Source of the DNA: Thalassospira sp.
Lineage (GTDB): Bacteria > Pseudomonadota > Alphaproteobacteria > Rhodospirillales > Thalassospiraceae
NCBI RefSeq assembly: GCF_002709775.1
Contig: NZ_PAQR01000007.1
Span: 1-64,000, forward strand
Direction of reading: 5' to 3'
DNA: 64,000 bases
Program-made: the position numbers and the translations under genes
Notes under the pieces: generated by a model
The model's database searches: none
What the model saw: only the letters and a program-made list of their open reading frames with translations
Told to the model about the DNA's origin: nothing
Shown here: positions 51,914-61,178 of the stretch, in pieces
Position numbering within the stretch: the first letter of the stretch is position 1
Layout: each line of letters begins with the position of its first letter

Positions 51914-54337
51914 ATGCGCATTTTACTTAGTATTTTCGGCTTTCTGTTCTTGATGGCGGTTGCGGGCGGTGCCGGTATGCTGGCGATCTTCTGGCATTTT
52001 GGTCAGGGACTTCCCGATTACACCCAGCTTGAAAATTACGAGCCCGAGGTCATGACACGCGTTCATGCATCTGACGGGGCACTGATTGCCGAATATGCCC
52101 GTGAAAAGCGCGTTTTCGTGCCGATTTCGGCCATCCCGCACAAGGTTGTTGACGCCTTTGTCGCGGCCGAGGACAAGAACTTCTTCTCCCACCCGGGGAT
52201 CGATTTTGCCTCTGTCCTGCGCGCCGCTGTCACCAACGTTGTCAATCTGGGGACAGGTAAACGCCCGGTCGGTGCATCGACGATCACCCAGCAGGTCGCC
52301 AAGAACTTCCTTCTGACCAACGAAGTTTCCTATGAGCGTAAAATCAAGGAAGCCATCCTTTCCTTCAGGATCGAGCGGGCCTTTTCCAAGGAACATATCC
52401 TTGAGCTTTACCTCAACGAGATTTACCTCGGCAGTGGCAGCTATGGCGTGGCTGCAGCAGCCTTGCGCTATTTCGACAAGTCGCTTGATGAGCTGAATGT
52501 CGAAGAGGCGGCCTATCTTGCGGCCCTGCCAAAGGCACCGTCGAACTATCACCCGGTCCGCAACCATGACGAAGCCAAGGCGCGTCGTAACTGGGTGATT
52601 GGCCGGATGCTGGAAGAAAAATACATCACCGAGGCCGAAGCGCAGGCGGCGTGGTCATCCCCGCTCGTTGGGAAAAGCCGTGAATCGGTTGATACCTATC
52701 AGGCCGATTTCTTTGCCGAGGAAGTCCGTCGCCAGCTTGTCGATCGTTACGGCGAAGGCATGCTTTATGACGGTGGCCTTTCGGTGCGGTCCACCGTGGT
52801 TCCACGTTTGCAGGATATCGCCGACAAGGCGCTGTTTGACGGGCTGGTCGAATATGACCGTCGTCATGGCTGGCGCGGTCCAATCACCAATATCGACCTG
52901 TCCGGCAACTGGCAGCAGACCCTGCGCGAAGTCGAAACACCGGCTGATATCCCGTGGGATCGCGCGGTGGTGCTTGATACAGATGCGAACGAGGCAAAAC
53001 TAGGCCTTCTGAATGGCGAGCAGGGCCGTATTCCGCTGCGCTTCCTGACATGGGCGCGCCCGTGGCAAAAGGGTCAGACGCTGGGTGCTGTCGTGAATAG
53101 CCCGTCGGATGTGCTTAAGCCCGGTGATGTTATTTACGTCAAACATTTCGCCGAACTTGATGGCGAACAGCTGCCGCCCAATACCTACGGCCTGCGCCAG
53201 ATTCCGAATGTGAATGGCGGTCTGGTGGCGATGGACCCGCATACCGGTCGCGTTCTGGCGATGACGGGTGGTTTTTCGCATGATATGTCGAAATTCAACC
53301 GCGCAACCCAGGCCCGTCGTCAGCCGGGCTCGGCCTTCAAGCCGTTTGTTTATCTCGCCGCCCTTGATAAGGGCTTTACCCCATCGACACTGGTGCTTGA
53401 TGCACCGTTTGTGATTGATCAGGGGCCGGGCCTTGGCAAGTGGAAGCCGGGCAACTATAGCGGCCAGTTCTATGGTCCTTCGACCATGCGTCTGGGGATT
53501 GAAAAATCGCGTAACCTGATGACCGTGCGTTTGGCCCAGACCATCGGTATGCCGACTGTGGTCGATTACGCTGAGCGTTTTGGCATTGTTGATGAAATGC
53601 CAGATGTGCTTTCGATGTCGCTTGGGGCGGCCGAAACCACCGTCATGCGCCTGACGGCTGCTTATGCCGAACTGGTCAATGGCGGCAAGGAAATTACGCC
53701 GACCCTGATTGACCGTATTCAGGACCGTCGCGGCAATGTGATTTACCGCCGGGACGAGCGCGAATGTGCCCAGTGTCAGGACGTGGCATTCCGTAATCAG
53801 ATGCCGCCGGACCTGCCTGATACCCGCGAACAGCTGACCGATCCCGCCAGTGCGTTCCAGATGGTGCATATCATGGAAGGTGTTGTTTCGCGCGGGACCG
53901 GTCGCCGTATTGCCGAGCTTGGCTATCCGCTGGCCGGTAAAACCGGCACGACCAATGATTCGCGCGATGCCTGGTTTGTCGGGTTCTCGCCGGATTTGGC
54001 AGTTGGTGTTTATGTTGGCTTTGATGACAACCGATCCCTTGGTGACAAGGAACAGGGAGCCAGTGCCGCAGCCCCGATCTGGAAGGAATTCATGCGCGGT
54101 GCCCTTGAAGGCACCAAGGCCATTCCGTTCCGTACCCCACCGGGCATTCGCATGGTCCGGGTTGAAGCCCGCACCGGTCTTCCGGCCCGTCCGGGCGATC
54201 AGGATGTGATTTGGGAAGCGTTCAAACCAGGCACCATCCCGGCTTCAAATGACAGCGTCATTGACGGTGGGTATAGCGGTTCGGGCGGATCGGACAGCAG
54301 CGGCGGTGCCGTTGCCGGGCCGGGCGGCATTTATTAG
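51914..54337 (+). CDS. mrcA: Penicillin-binding protein 1A
   Basis: An 807-residue bifunctional peptidoglycan synthase. One membrane anchor lies at about 5-27. The glycosyltransferase domain (about 50-230) has the catalytic Glu86 in AAEDKNFFSHPGID, GASTITQQVAKNF and RKIKEAILSFRIERAFSKEHILELYLNEIYLG. The transpeptidase has the acyl-enzyme Ser473 in PGSAFKPF, SRN, and KTGT at 676-679. An OB-like insertion occupies about 330-420. The C-terminal tail is Gly/Ser-rich. It builds wall in the periplasm, along with AmiC and the carboxypeptidase at 23017. A terminator follows. Confidence 0.96.
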   Translation: MRILLSIFGFLFLMAVAGGAGMLAIFWHFGQGLPDYTQLENYEPEVMTRVHASDGALIAEYAREKRVFVPISAIPHKVVDAFVAAEDKNFFSHPGIDFASVLRAAVTNVVNLGTGKRPVGASTITQQVAKNFLLTNEVSYERKIKEAILSFRIERAFSKEHILELYLNEIYLGSGSYGVAAAALRYFDKSLDELNVEEAAYLAALPKAPSNYHPVRNHDEAKARRNWVIGRMLEEKYITEAEAQAAWSSPLVGKSRESVDTYQADFFAEEVRRQLVDRYGEGMLYDGGLSVRSTVVPRLQDIADKALFDGLVEYDRRHGWRGPITNIDLSGNWQQTLREVETPADIPWDRAVVLDTDANEAKLGLLNGEQGRIPLRFLTWARPWQKGQTLGAVVNSPSDVLKPGDVIYVKHFAELDGEQLPPNTYGLRQIPNVNGGLVAMDPHTGRVLAMTGGFSHDMSKFNRATQARRQPGSAFKPFVYLAALDKGFTPSTLVLDAPFVIDQGPGLGKWKPGNYSGQFYGPSTMRLGIEKSRNLMTVRLAQTIGMPTVVDYAERFGIVDEMPDVLSMSLGAAETTVMRLTAAYAELVNGGKEITPTLIDRIQDRRGNVIYRRDERECAQCQDVAFRNQMPPDLPDTREQLTDPASAFQMVHIMEGVVSRGTGRRIAELGYPLAGKTGTTNDSRDAWFVGFSPDLAVGVYVGFDDNRSLGDKEQGASAAAPIWKEFMRGALEGTKAIPFRTPPGIRMVRVEARTGLPARPGDQDVIWEAFKPGTIPASNDSVIDGGYSGSGGSDSSGGAVAGPGGIY

Positions 54338-54388
54338 CGCTAAACTACCCCCCCTTAGCACCATCAGAAATGGTGGGCAAACATGATC

Positions 54389-54420
54389 AAAGCCGGATGT
54401 GATCAGAATCCGGCTTTTTT
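54389..54420 (+). terminator. Terminator after the PBP1A gene
   Basis: A perfect 10-bp stem (54389-54398 with 54408-54417) and a T run. Confidence 0.88.
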
Positions 54421-54515
54421 CGTTCAGGGACGTGTTCACCTGAAAGGTTTGACTTTCGGATCGGCGGTTTTGCAAACCTTTTGAGTCATCAAAGCGTGAT
54501 AAAACAATCAAGGCA

Positions 54516-54532
54516 CTGACATCGGGGTGTCA
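54516..54532 (+). promoter_or_regulatory. Candidate Pho box upstream of phoD
   Basis: CTGACATCGGGGTGTCA has two TGwCA elements exactly 11 bp apart, each one mismatch from CTGTCA, the PhoB direct repeat; a third TGTCA at 54541 is out of register. The spacer is GC-rich instead of AT-rich, which weakens the case. The downstream alkaline phosphatase is a classic PhoB target. Confidence 0.35.
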
Positions 54533-54588
54533 CGAGATTTTGTCATGATCTTCAATGTATTGTTTCATACGCTGAAGAGGTTCTTGTG

Positions 54589-56160
54589 ATGAGTTTTCGT
54601 CTTTCCCGCCGAAAGTTTTTGACCGCCAGTGCGACGGCAGGTACCGCAACTGCTATGGGTGGTTTCTTTATGCCGTCGATTTCACGTGCTGCGGATCGTC
54701 CCATTCTGACCCACGGTGTTCAGAGTGGTGACGTTACGCAAAGTACAGCCTGCATCTGGGGGCGCGCAGATCGTGCATCGCGCATGGTGACTGAGATCGC
54801 CACCACCGAAGGCTTCAAAAAATCTCTACGTATTCCGCATGTCGATGTGCTGCCGGAACGTGACTTTGCCGGTAAGCTTGCCCTTGCTGATTTGCCTGCC
54901 GGTCAGGACATATTTTACAAGATCCATTTTGAGAATCTTGATGATGGTCGCGCATCGTCCGAGCCGATTATTGGTCATTTCCGCACGGCACCAGCGGCCA
55001 AGCGCAATATTCGTTTTGGCTGGTCCGGTGATACCGGCGGGCAGGGCTGGGGTATTGATGAAGACCGCGGTGGCATGAAAACCTATGCGACGATTGCCAA
55101 TCACAATCCCGATTTCTTCATCCATTCCGGCGATACAATTTATGCCGATGGTCCGTTTGCCGAGACCAAGGAAACGCCGGACGGCGAAATCTGGAAAAAC
55201 ATCACCACCGAAGACACCGCAAAGGTTGCCGAGACGCTTGATGAGTTTCGGGGCAACTACAAATACAACATGCTTGATCAGCATGTGCGCGAATTCAACC
55301 GTCTGGTGCCTGTGTATTATCAGTGGGATGACCACGAAGTGACCAACAATTGGTATCCCGGCGAGATGCTGCTGGGTGATGATCGTTATACGGAAAAGTC
55401 CGCTTCCTTGCTTGCCGCACGTGCCAATCGCGCCTTCCGCGAGATGTTGCCGATTACTGAACACGCATCGGAACCGGGCCGGGTTTACCGCAAGGTTTCC
55501 TATGGGCCATCTCTGGAAATTTTCTTCCTTGATATGCGCACCTATCGTGGCACGAACGATGCCAACAACAGCCCTTCACCGACGGACAATACGGACTTCC
55601 TTGGTCGTGCCCAAATGGAATGGCTCAAACGAGGTCTTTTGAATTCCAAGGCAACCTGGAAAGTGATCGCTGCGGACATGCCGATTGGCATGATCGTCTA
55701 TGACGACTGGAAAAATAAAAGCACCTTTGAAAACCTTGCCAATGGTGATGGTGCACCAGCCGGGCGCGAACTTGAAATCGTCGAATTGCTGCGCTTCATC
55801 AAGAACGCAAAAATCAACAATACGGTTTGGCTGACGGCCGATGTTCATTACACGGCGGCCCATTACTATGACCCGAACAAGGCACAGTTCCAGGATTTCG
55901 AACCGTTCTGGGAGTTCGTCTCGGGGCCGTTGCATGCAGGAACTTTCGGTCCGAATGAAATGGACAACACATTTGGTCCGCAGGTCAAATTCACTAAACA
56001 CCCGACCGAGGAACAGGGGATCAACCTGCCGCCATCTTACGGCCTTCAGTTCTTCGGGCTGGTTGATATTGATGCCGATACCGAACAGTTCCGCGTTTCG
56101 CTTCGCGATGTCGCCGACCAGGAGCTTTACGCCGTAACGCTTGATCCAGTTTACACCTGA
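54589..56160 (+). CDS. phoD: Alkaline phosphatase D family phosphodiesterase
   Basis: A 523-residue Tat-exported enzyme. The leader has SRRKFLTASATAGTATAMGG; the mature protein begins around ADRPILTHGVQSGDVTQSTACIWGRADR, as in PhoD. Metal-binding positions are seen in GWSGDTGG, FFIHSGDTIYADG, YYQWDDHEVTNNW and WLTADVHYTAAHYY. PhoD enzymes use Fe3+ and Ca2+ to release phosphate from phosphate mono- and diesters, including teichoic acids and nucleotides, under phosphate starvation. The ATG at 54589 is preferred because AGAGG lies 8 nt upstream. It interrupts what is often a direct mrcA-prfB pair in related genomes. Confidence 0.92.
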   Translation: MSFRLSRRKFLTASATAGTATAMGGFFMPSISRAADRPILTHGVQSGDVTQSTACIWGRADRASRMVTEIATTEGFKKSLRIPHVDVLPERDFAGKLALADLPAGQDIFYKIHFENLDDGRASSEPIIGHFRTAPAAKRNIRFGWSGDTGGQGWGIDEDRGGMKTYATIANHNPDFFIHSGDTIYADGPFAETKETPDGEIWKNITTEDTAKVAETLDEFRGNYKYNMLDQHVREFNRLVPVYYQWDDHEVTNNWYPGEMLLGDDRYTEKSASLLAARANRAFREMLPITEHASEPGRVYRKVSYGPSLEIFFLDMRTYRGTNDANNSPSPTDNTDFLGRAQMEWLKRGLLNSKATWKVIAADMPIGMIVYDDWKNKSTFENLANGDGAPAGRELEIVELLRFIKNAKINNTVWLTADVHYTAAHYYDPNKAQFQDFEPFWEFVSGPLHAGTFGPNEMDNTFGPQVKFTKHPTEEQGINLPPSYGLQFFGLVDIDADTEQFRVSLRDVADQELYAVTLDPVYT

Positions 56161-56194
56161 TCCGAAACTTCGGCGACTTGGACTGTCACTGCAG

Positions 56195-56225
56195 AACCCG
56201 GCGCATTAACCGCGCCGGGTTTTTG
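56195..56225 (+). terminator. Terminator after phoD
   Basis: A perfect 10-bp GC-rich stem (56195-56204 with 56212-56221), loop ATTAACC, then T residues. Confidence 0.9.
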
Positions 56226-56333
56226 CATGGTTGCAGGGGTTTCAAGCGGGACAAAAACTGTTATAAGCCACGCCGACATTGCCGCATCATCGATGCGGCG
56301 AAACAGATTTTCAGACGAATAACGGAGACATCA

Positions 56334-57462
56334 ATGCGCGCTGAAGCACAGGCATTGGTCGATGAAATCAAGCAGTCGATGGCACTGCTGAGGAGGCATC
56401 TTTGACTGGGATAACGCTCTTAGACGCCTCGACGAACTGAACGCACTCGCCGAAGACCCGACCCTTTGGGACAATGCGGCGAACGCGCAGAAAGTCATGC
56501 GTGAACGTACCCAGCTTGATGACGCCATCAATGGCTATAAAAAGCTCGCCCAGGAGCTTGAAGACAGTATCGAACTGATCGAACTTGGCGAAGCCGAGGA
56601 CGACAGCGAAACGGTCGAGGAGGGCGAAGAAGCCCTGCGTTCGATCCGCGAGATCGCCGCAAAGCGCGAACTTGAAAGCCTGCTTTCGGGCGAAGCCGAT
56701 TCCAATGACGCCTATCTCGAAATCCACGCCGGTGCCGGCGGGACTGAGGCACAAGACTGGGCATCAATGATGGCGCGCATGTATTACCGTTGGGCAGAGT
56801 CCAAGGGTTACAAGCTCGAGATGCTTGAAGAAAGTGATGGCGAGGAAGCCGGTATCAAATCGGTGACCTACAAGATCACCGGTCACAATGCCTATGGCTG
56901 GCTCAAGAACGAAGTAGGCGTGCATCGTTTGGTGCGTATTTCGCCCTATGACAGTTCTGCCCGTCGCCATACCAGCTTCTCGTCTGTTTGGGTTTATCCT
57001 GTGATTGACGACGATATCGAAATCGAAATCCTGGATAAGGATCTTCGTGTCGATACCTATCGCGCATCGGGTGCCGGTGGTCAGCACGTTAACAGAACCG
57101 ATTCTGCTGTGCGTATGACCCATATTCCGACCGGTATTGTTGCCCAGTGTCAGAACGACCGTTCGCAGCATAAAAACCGCGAAACGGCGATGAAGATGCT
57201 GAAAGCCCGTCTGTATGAGGCTGAGCTGAAAAAGCGCGAAGCCGAAGCACAGGCAGTCGAAGACAGCAAAACCGACATCGGTTGGGGCCATCAGATCAGA
57301 TCTTACGTCCTGCAGCCTTATCAGATGATCAAGGATCTGCGCACGGGTACGGAAACGTCTGATACCCAGGGCGTTCTGAACGGCGATCTTGATGCCTTTA
57401 TGGCAGCAGCCCTTGCCGCCAAGGTCACGGGTTCTGCCGGGGAAATCGAAGATATCGATTGA
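56334..57462 (+). CDS. prfB: Peptide chain release factor 2, with programmed +1 frameshift
   Basis: A 375-residue RF2 encoded as join(56334..56402, 56404..57462). The first 23 codons end in CTT and meet an in-frame TGA at 56403-56405; an internal Shine-Dalgarno AGGAGG lies 3 nt before CTT. Slippage by +1 on CTT-TGA-C gives Leu-Asp-Trp-Asp and enters the main frame. This is the classic RF2 autoregulation: low RF2 lets the ribosome slip. The stop-codon recognition tripeptide is SPY at 203-205 (SPF in E. coli), as in other alphaproteobacteria that I recall. The catalytic GGQ is at 248-250. Confidence 0.97.
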
Positions 57463-57490
57463 TCGGTCTTTTGATCCTGCCTGAATTTGC

Positions 57491-57527
57491 AAACACCCCG
57501 CTGATCATTCGGTGGGGTGTTTTTCTT
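57491..57527 (+). terminator. Terminator after prfB
   Basis: A 9-bp stem (57491-57499 with 57514-57522), 14-nt loop, and a T-rich tail. Confidence 0.82.
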
Positions 57528-57716
57528 TGCACGGATCAAAACGACAAGAAAACCGACCAAAGTCCGCAAAAATCCCATTTCTGTCACAGAATTGCCGAAT
57601 AGCTCTGCAAGAGTACGGTCAAGCGCGGCCTGTCAAAAACAACAAATCACCGGCATAGCACGGGGCACTGGCAGGTTGTGCGGAGCAAACATCCATACTC
57701 TCACGGGAAGATCCAA

Positions 57717-57971
57717 ATGGCCCATCAGTCCCATGGTCCGGTCGCGGTCGGCGACCAGTTCAAACTCGCTACACCCAACGGTCCGATTTTCGAAGTCATC
57801 AAAATCCGCGAAATGGCACCGGTTGATCATGCGCTGATTACCAAGGTGCGTGATACCAAATCCCCCACTCTGATTTCGATCAACACATTGCTTGATCGTG
57901 ATTTCTATATTCCGGTACCGCCGGAAAGTCGGCAACTGCCTGACAGTGACGGCATCTTGCGCGGTCTTTGA
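57717..57971 (+). CDS. Small hypothetical protein
   Basis: An 84-residue cytoplasmic protein with no signal or membrane segment. CGGGAAG lies at a suitable distance before the ATG. The composition is protein-like: GPVAVGDQFKLATPNGPIFEVIKIREMAPVDHALITKVRDTKSPTLISINTLLDRDFYIPV, a pattern of short beta strands like a small barrel. I do not recognise the family. It lies alone between prfB and the deaminase gene. Confidence 0.65.
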   Translation: MAHQSHGPVAVGDQFKLATPNGPIFEVIKIREMAPVDHALITKVRDTKSPTLISINTLLDRDFYIPVPPESRQLPDSDGILRGL

Positions 57972-58089
57972 TTGTCAAACGGATCGATACGCTGTTTAGC
58001 GCGATTAAAAGCGAAAAACAGGTTGGCTTGGCGGCCCGGACGCGATGAAATGGGATGATACGCATTCACCGTCATCCGGGACCGCCAAC

Positions 58090-58695
58090 ATGACCGATAC
58101 CAAGACTGATCAGCAAATCCTCGACCGCCTGTTTTCCGTGCTCGAAGACGATATCTTGCCGAAAACGCGCGCCGGGGTATCGGGTGGCAACAAGCTTTTC
58201 GGCGCGGCGATCCTGCGCAAGGATGATCTGTCGCTGGTGATTGCTGAAACCAACAATGAAACCGAAAATCCGCTATGGCATGGCGAGGTGCATTGTCTTA
58301 AGCGCTTCTATGAAATGCCCTCTGACCAGCGCCCGGCAACCTCGGAGCTGATCTTCCTCTCGACGCACGAGCCGTGCTCGATGTGCCTTTCGGCCATTAC
58401 CTGGGCCGGGTTTGATAATTTCTATTACTTCTTCTCGTATGAAGATTCGCGCGATGCCTTTGCCATCCCCCATGATCTGAAAATCATGAAGGAGGTCTTT
58501 ACTCTTGAAGACGGCGAATACAATAAATCCAACGCGTTCTGGGATAGCCATTCGATGATGGGCATGGTCGCAGAGATGCCGGCGCCGCAAAAGGAAATCT
58601 ATGTTGCCCGCGCCAAGGCGATCTCGGACGAATATGACGCGCTGTCCGCTCAATATCAGGACACCAAGGCGGATAACGATATCCCGTTGAACTAA
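58090..58695 (+). CDS. Cytidine/deoxycytidylate deaminase-fold protein
   Basis: A 201-residue zinc deaminase. The catalytic set is His64-Gly-Glu66 (HGEVHCLKRF) and PCSMC at 95-99 with zinc ligands Cys96 and Cys99. It resembles nucleoside, guanine or tRNA adenosine deaminases, but the N-terminal extension (DQQILDRLFSVLEDDILPKTRAGVSGGNKLFGAAILRKDDLSLVIAETNNETENP) and C-terminal helices are longer than in TadA, so the substrate is probably a free base or nucleoside. ATG 58090 with GGGA upstream is chosen over the frame start at 58045. Confidence 0.83.
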   Translation: MTDTKTDQQILDRLFSVLEDDILPKTRAGVSGGNKLFGAAILRKDDLSLVIAETNNETENPLWHGEVHCLKRFYEMPSDQRPATSELIFLSTHEPCSMCLSAITWAGFDNFYYFFSYEDSRDAFAIPHDLKIMKEVFTLEDGEYNKSNAFWDSHSMMGMVAEMPAPQKEIYVARAKAISDEYDALSAQYQDTKADNDIPLN

Positions 58696-58708
58696 CGGCC
58701 AGTTACCC

Positions 58709-58748
58709 TAAAAAAACGTGCTCCGTAATGAAACGGAGCACGTTTTGG
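58709..58748. terminator. Terminator shared by the deaminase gene and the convergent chemoreceptor gene
   Basis: A perfect 14-bp stem (58713-58726 with 58733-58746); the run of A at 58710-58716 gives a T run on the minus strand. Confidence 0.88.
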
Positions 58749-58766
58749 TCTGGTCGGGCGATTTGA

Positions 58767-60905
58767 TCAGGCTGCCCGGACAGTTGCGATGAAGCTGTCG
58801 ACTTCCTTGCCAAGTCGGCTTGCCGATTGTGAAAGCTCCTGCGCGCTGGCAAGAACCTGGGCAGCGGAATGGCTGCCTTCGGTTGCGGCCTTGGTGACAT
58901 CGGTAATCGCGTTGGCGACTTCCTGCGTGCCATTGGCGGCAAGGGCGATGTTATGAGTGATTTCATTGGTGGTGGCGTCTTGTTGCTCCACAGCAGCCGA
59001 AATCACGGTCGAGCTTTGCTTGTTGTTTTCAATAACATCACTGATCTCGTCGACCGCAGTTACCATGGTGTTGGTAATGCGCTGAACCTTTTCGATTTGT
59101 GCAGTGATGTTTTCGGTCGCACGTGCCGTCTGGCTGGCAAGGTTTTTGACTTCCTGCGCGACAACCACAAATCCCTTGCCGGCATCGCCTGCACGTGCGG
59201 CTTCGATCGTGGCATTGAGCGCCAGAAGGTTGGTTTGTTCGGCAATGTCTTGGATCAGTTCGACCACACTGGAAATTTCGCGCACAGAGTCGGCAAGGCC
59301 GGTCGCGGTTTCGCGCGTTGAGGTGGCCGTTTCGGTCGCGCGGGTCGTGATATGGGTGGCATTTTGAACCTGCGCACTGATTTCACGGATGGATGTCGCC
59401 ATTTCTTCGCAGGCGGACGCCACGGTTTCGACATTGGCACTGGCAAGGCCAGAGGCATTTGAGACCGAGGTTGCCTGTGTGTTGGTCTGTTCCATCATCG
59501 CCGTCAGGCTCTGCGCGGTTGCTTCAAGCTCGGTCGCGGCAGACGCCACAACCCTGACGATGGAGCCGACATTGTCCTGGAAGGCATCGGCAAGCTTGTT
59601 CATCTGCTCACGCTTTTCTGCCGCCGCACGTTCCTTGGCCTTTTCGGCCTCGCTTTCGAGTTCCTTGGCCCGGATCATGTTCTTTTTAAACACTTCGGTT
59701 GCCTTGGCAATGTCGCCAATTTCATCGGCACGGCTGGTGCCAAAGACCTCGGTATCAAGTTTGCCATCGGCAAGCTGGCCGAGGTTGCCGACAATCTTCT
59801 CAATCGGTTTGGTGACCGAACGGGCAAACAGGATGCTGCCGGCAACGCCAAGTGCTGTCACAATGGCGACGATCACGGCGGCAATCATCAGGGCGCTATA
59901 TACTGGGCCGAATGCTTCGGCCGTATCGATTTCACCGAGAACGATCCAGTCGACACCATTGAAGTGGATCGGCATATAGGCAGAGATGACCGGGATGCCG
60001 CGATAATCAAGAATTTCGTGAATGCCGCTATTGCCAGACAATGCGTCACGCGTGGCAGCATCGTTCACCCGGGTTTTAAGGATGGTGCTTTCCTCGGAAA
60101 AGCGCGAATCACTGCGCATCAAGCCGTTTTGACCAACGATATAGGTCTCGCCACTTTCGCCCATGCCGACCGACACATTCATGATGTTGTTGATGCGTGA
60201 AATCGGCATCTGGAAGACCATGGCACCCAGCAACTGACCCGCTTCGCTGCGGACCTGATGTCCGATGAAGCTCGCCGGTGCGTCTGCACTGGGCGCATAG
60301 GGACTGAAATCGGTAAAGGCGATGTCCTTGGCGGAACTCGCCGCCATTATATCGTGAAACACGCGCCCCAGATCGGTTTCCGCCCATTCACCGGTATTAA
60401 GGTTGGTGGCAAAGTCAGCTTCCTTGAAGACGGAATAAACAAGTTCCCCATCAGCACGGATCAGGAAGATGTCGTAATATCCCTTGAGTTCAAGGAACTC
60501 ACGAAAATGCGGGTGATATGTCTGGTGTGCCTGGCTCCAGTCCGATCCGTCGCCCGCGTCGGTCAGAAGATGCTTCTCGCCAAGCGGATGGCTGTTGTCC
60601 GAGATGTAAAGCTTCTGAAGCGATGTCATCGGGTTGCCATCCAGGCGATCCCAACCTTGGGCAAATGCCTTGAGAGCATCACGCGTGTAACCACTGTCAG
60701 CTTCTATAGTCAGGTCTTCTTCAATCGCCTGCAGATAGGACTGAATGGCGTTCTTGCGCGCATCTGTCAGTGCCAGAAGTTTGTTGTGAACCTCGGTTTT
60801 CTGGGTCACCCAGAGTTCAAAAGACAGGATGCCACCCGCGCTCAGCGCGGTTAGCAGAATCAGGCACGCAATGATCGTCGGTAGTTTCACCGAAATACGT
60901 TTCAT
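58767..60905 (-). CDS. Methyl-accepting chemotaxis protein with dCache sensor
   Basis: A 712-residue chemoreceptor. One membrane helix at about 9-31 and another at about 335-357 flank a 300-residue periplasmic double-Cache region (GYYDIFLIRADGELVYSVFKEADFATNL; GETYIVGQNGLMRSDSRFSEES; GVDWIVLGEIDTAEAF), a common sensor of amino acids and organic acids. A HAMP domain (SVTKPIEKIVGNLGQLADGKLDTEVFG) and a signalling domain follow, with hairpin tip [42 protein letters not shown]. It has no C-terminal CheR-tethering pentapeptide. It is single-gene. Its sensor differs from the helical sensor of the receptor at 31718. Confidence 0.94.
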   Translation of the reverse strand: MKRISVKLPTIIACLILLTALSAGGILSFELWVTQKTEVHNKLLALTDARKNAIQSYLQAIEEDLTIEADSGYTRDALKAFAQGWDRLDGNPMTSLQKLYISDNSHPLGEKHLLTDAGDGSDWSQAHQTYHPHFREFLELKGYYDIFLIRADGELVYSVFKEADFATNLNTGEWAETDLGRVFHDIMAASSAKDIAFTDFSPYAPSADAPASFIGHQVRSEAGQLLGAMVFQMPISRINNIMNVSVGMGESGETYIVGQNGLMRSDSRFSEESTILKTRVNDAATRDALSGNSGIHEILDYRGIPVISAYMPIHFNGVDWIVLGEIDTAEAFGPVYSALMIAAVIVAIVTALGVAGSILFARSVTKPIEKIVGNLGQLADGKLDTEVFGTSRADEIGDIAKATEVFKKNMIRAKELESEAEKAKERAAAEKREQMNKLADAFQDNVGSIVRVVASAATELEATAQSLTAMMEQTNTQATSVSNASGLASANVETVASACEEMATSIREISAQVQNATHITTRATETATSTRETATGLADSVREISSVVELIQDIAEQTNLLALNATIEAARAGDAGKGFVVVAQEVKNLASQTARATENITAQIEKVQRITNTMVTAVDEISDVIENNKQSSTVISAAVEQQDATTNEITHNIALAANGTQEVANAITDVTKAATEGSHSAAQVLASAQELSQSASRLGKEVDSFIATVRAA

Positions 60906-61178
60906 GACATTTCCTCTCGCAGTGCCCGTCGCCCGTTACTGAGGTCTGGGGGGCTCTCGCCCAGGTTTCGACAGCGTCAATATTAACCTTTGGTATAGTT
61001 TTTAGTTCTGTTGACGACGCCAAAACATCCCCATTTAGGGACTATGCTTGTTTGTTGAGTATTTGGTGATTGAACGCCAAGGTTGAAAGGTATTGTGTTT
61101 GTGTCTGCAAAACAGATTTGGAACGTATGAGTCCGAATCTGGCGAGTTTTGTTTGCCGGTTCTGGTAAACTGCCGGGC

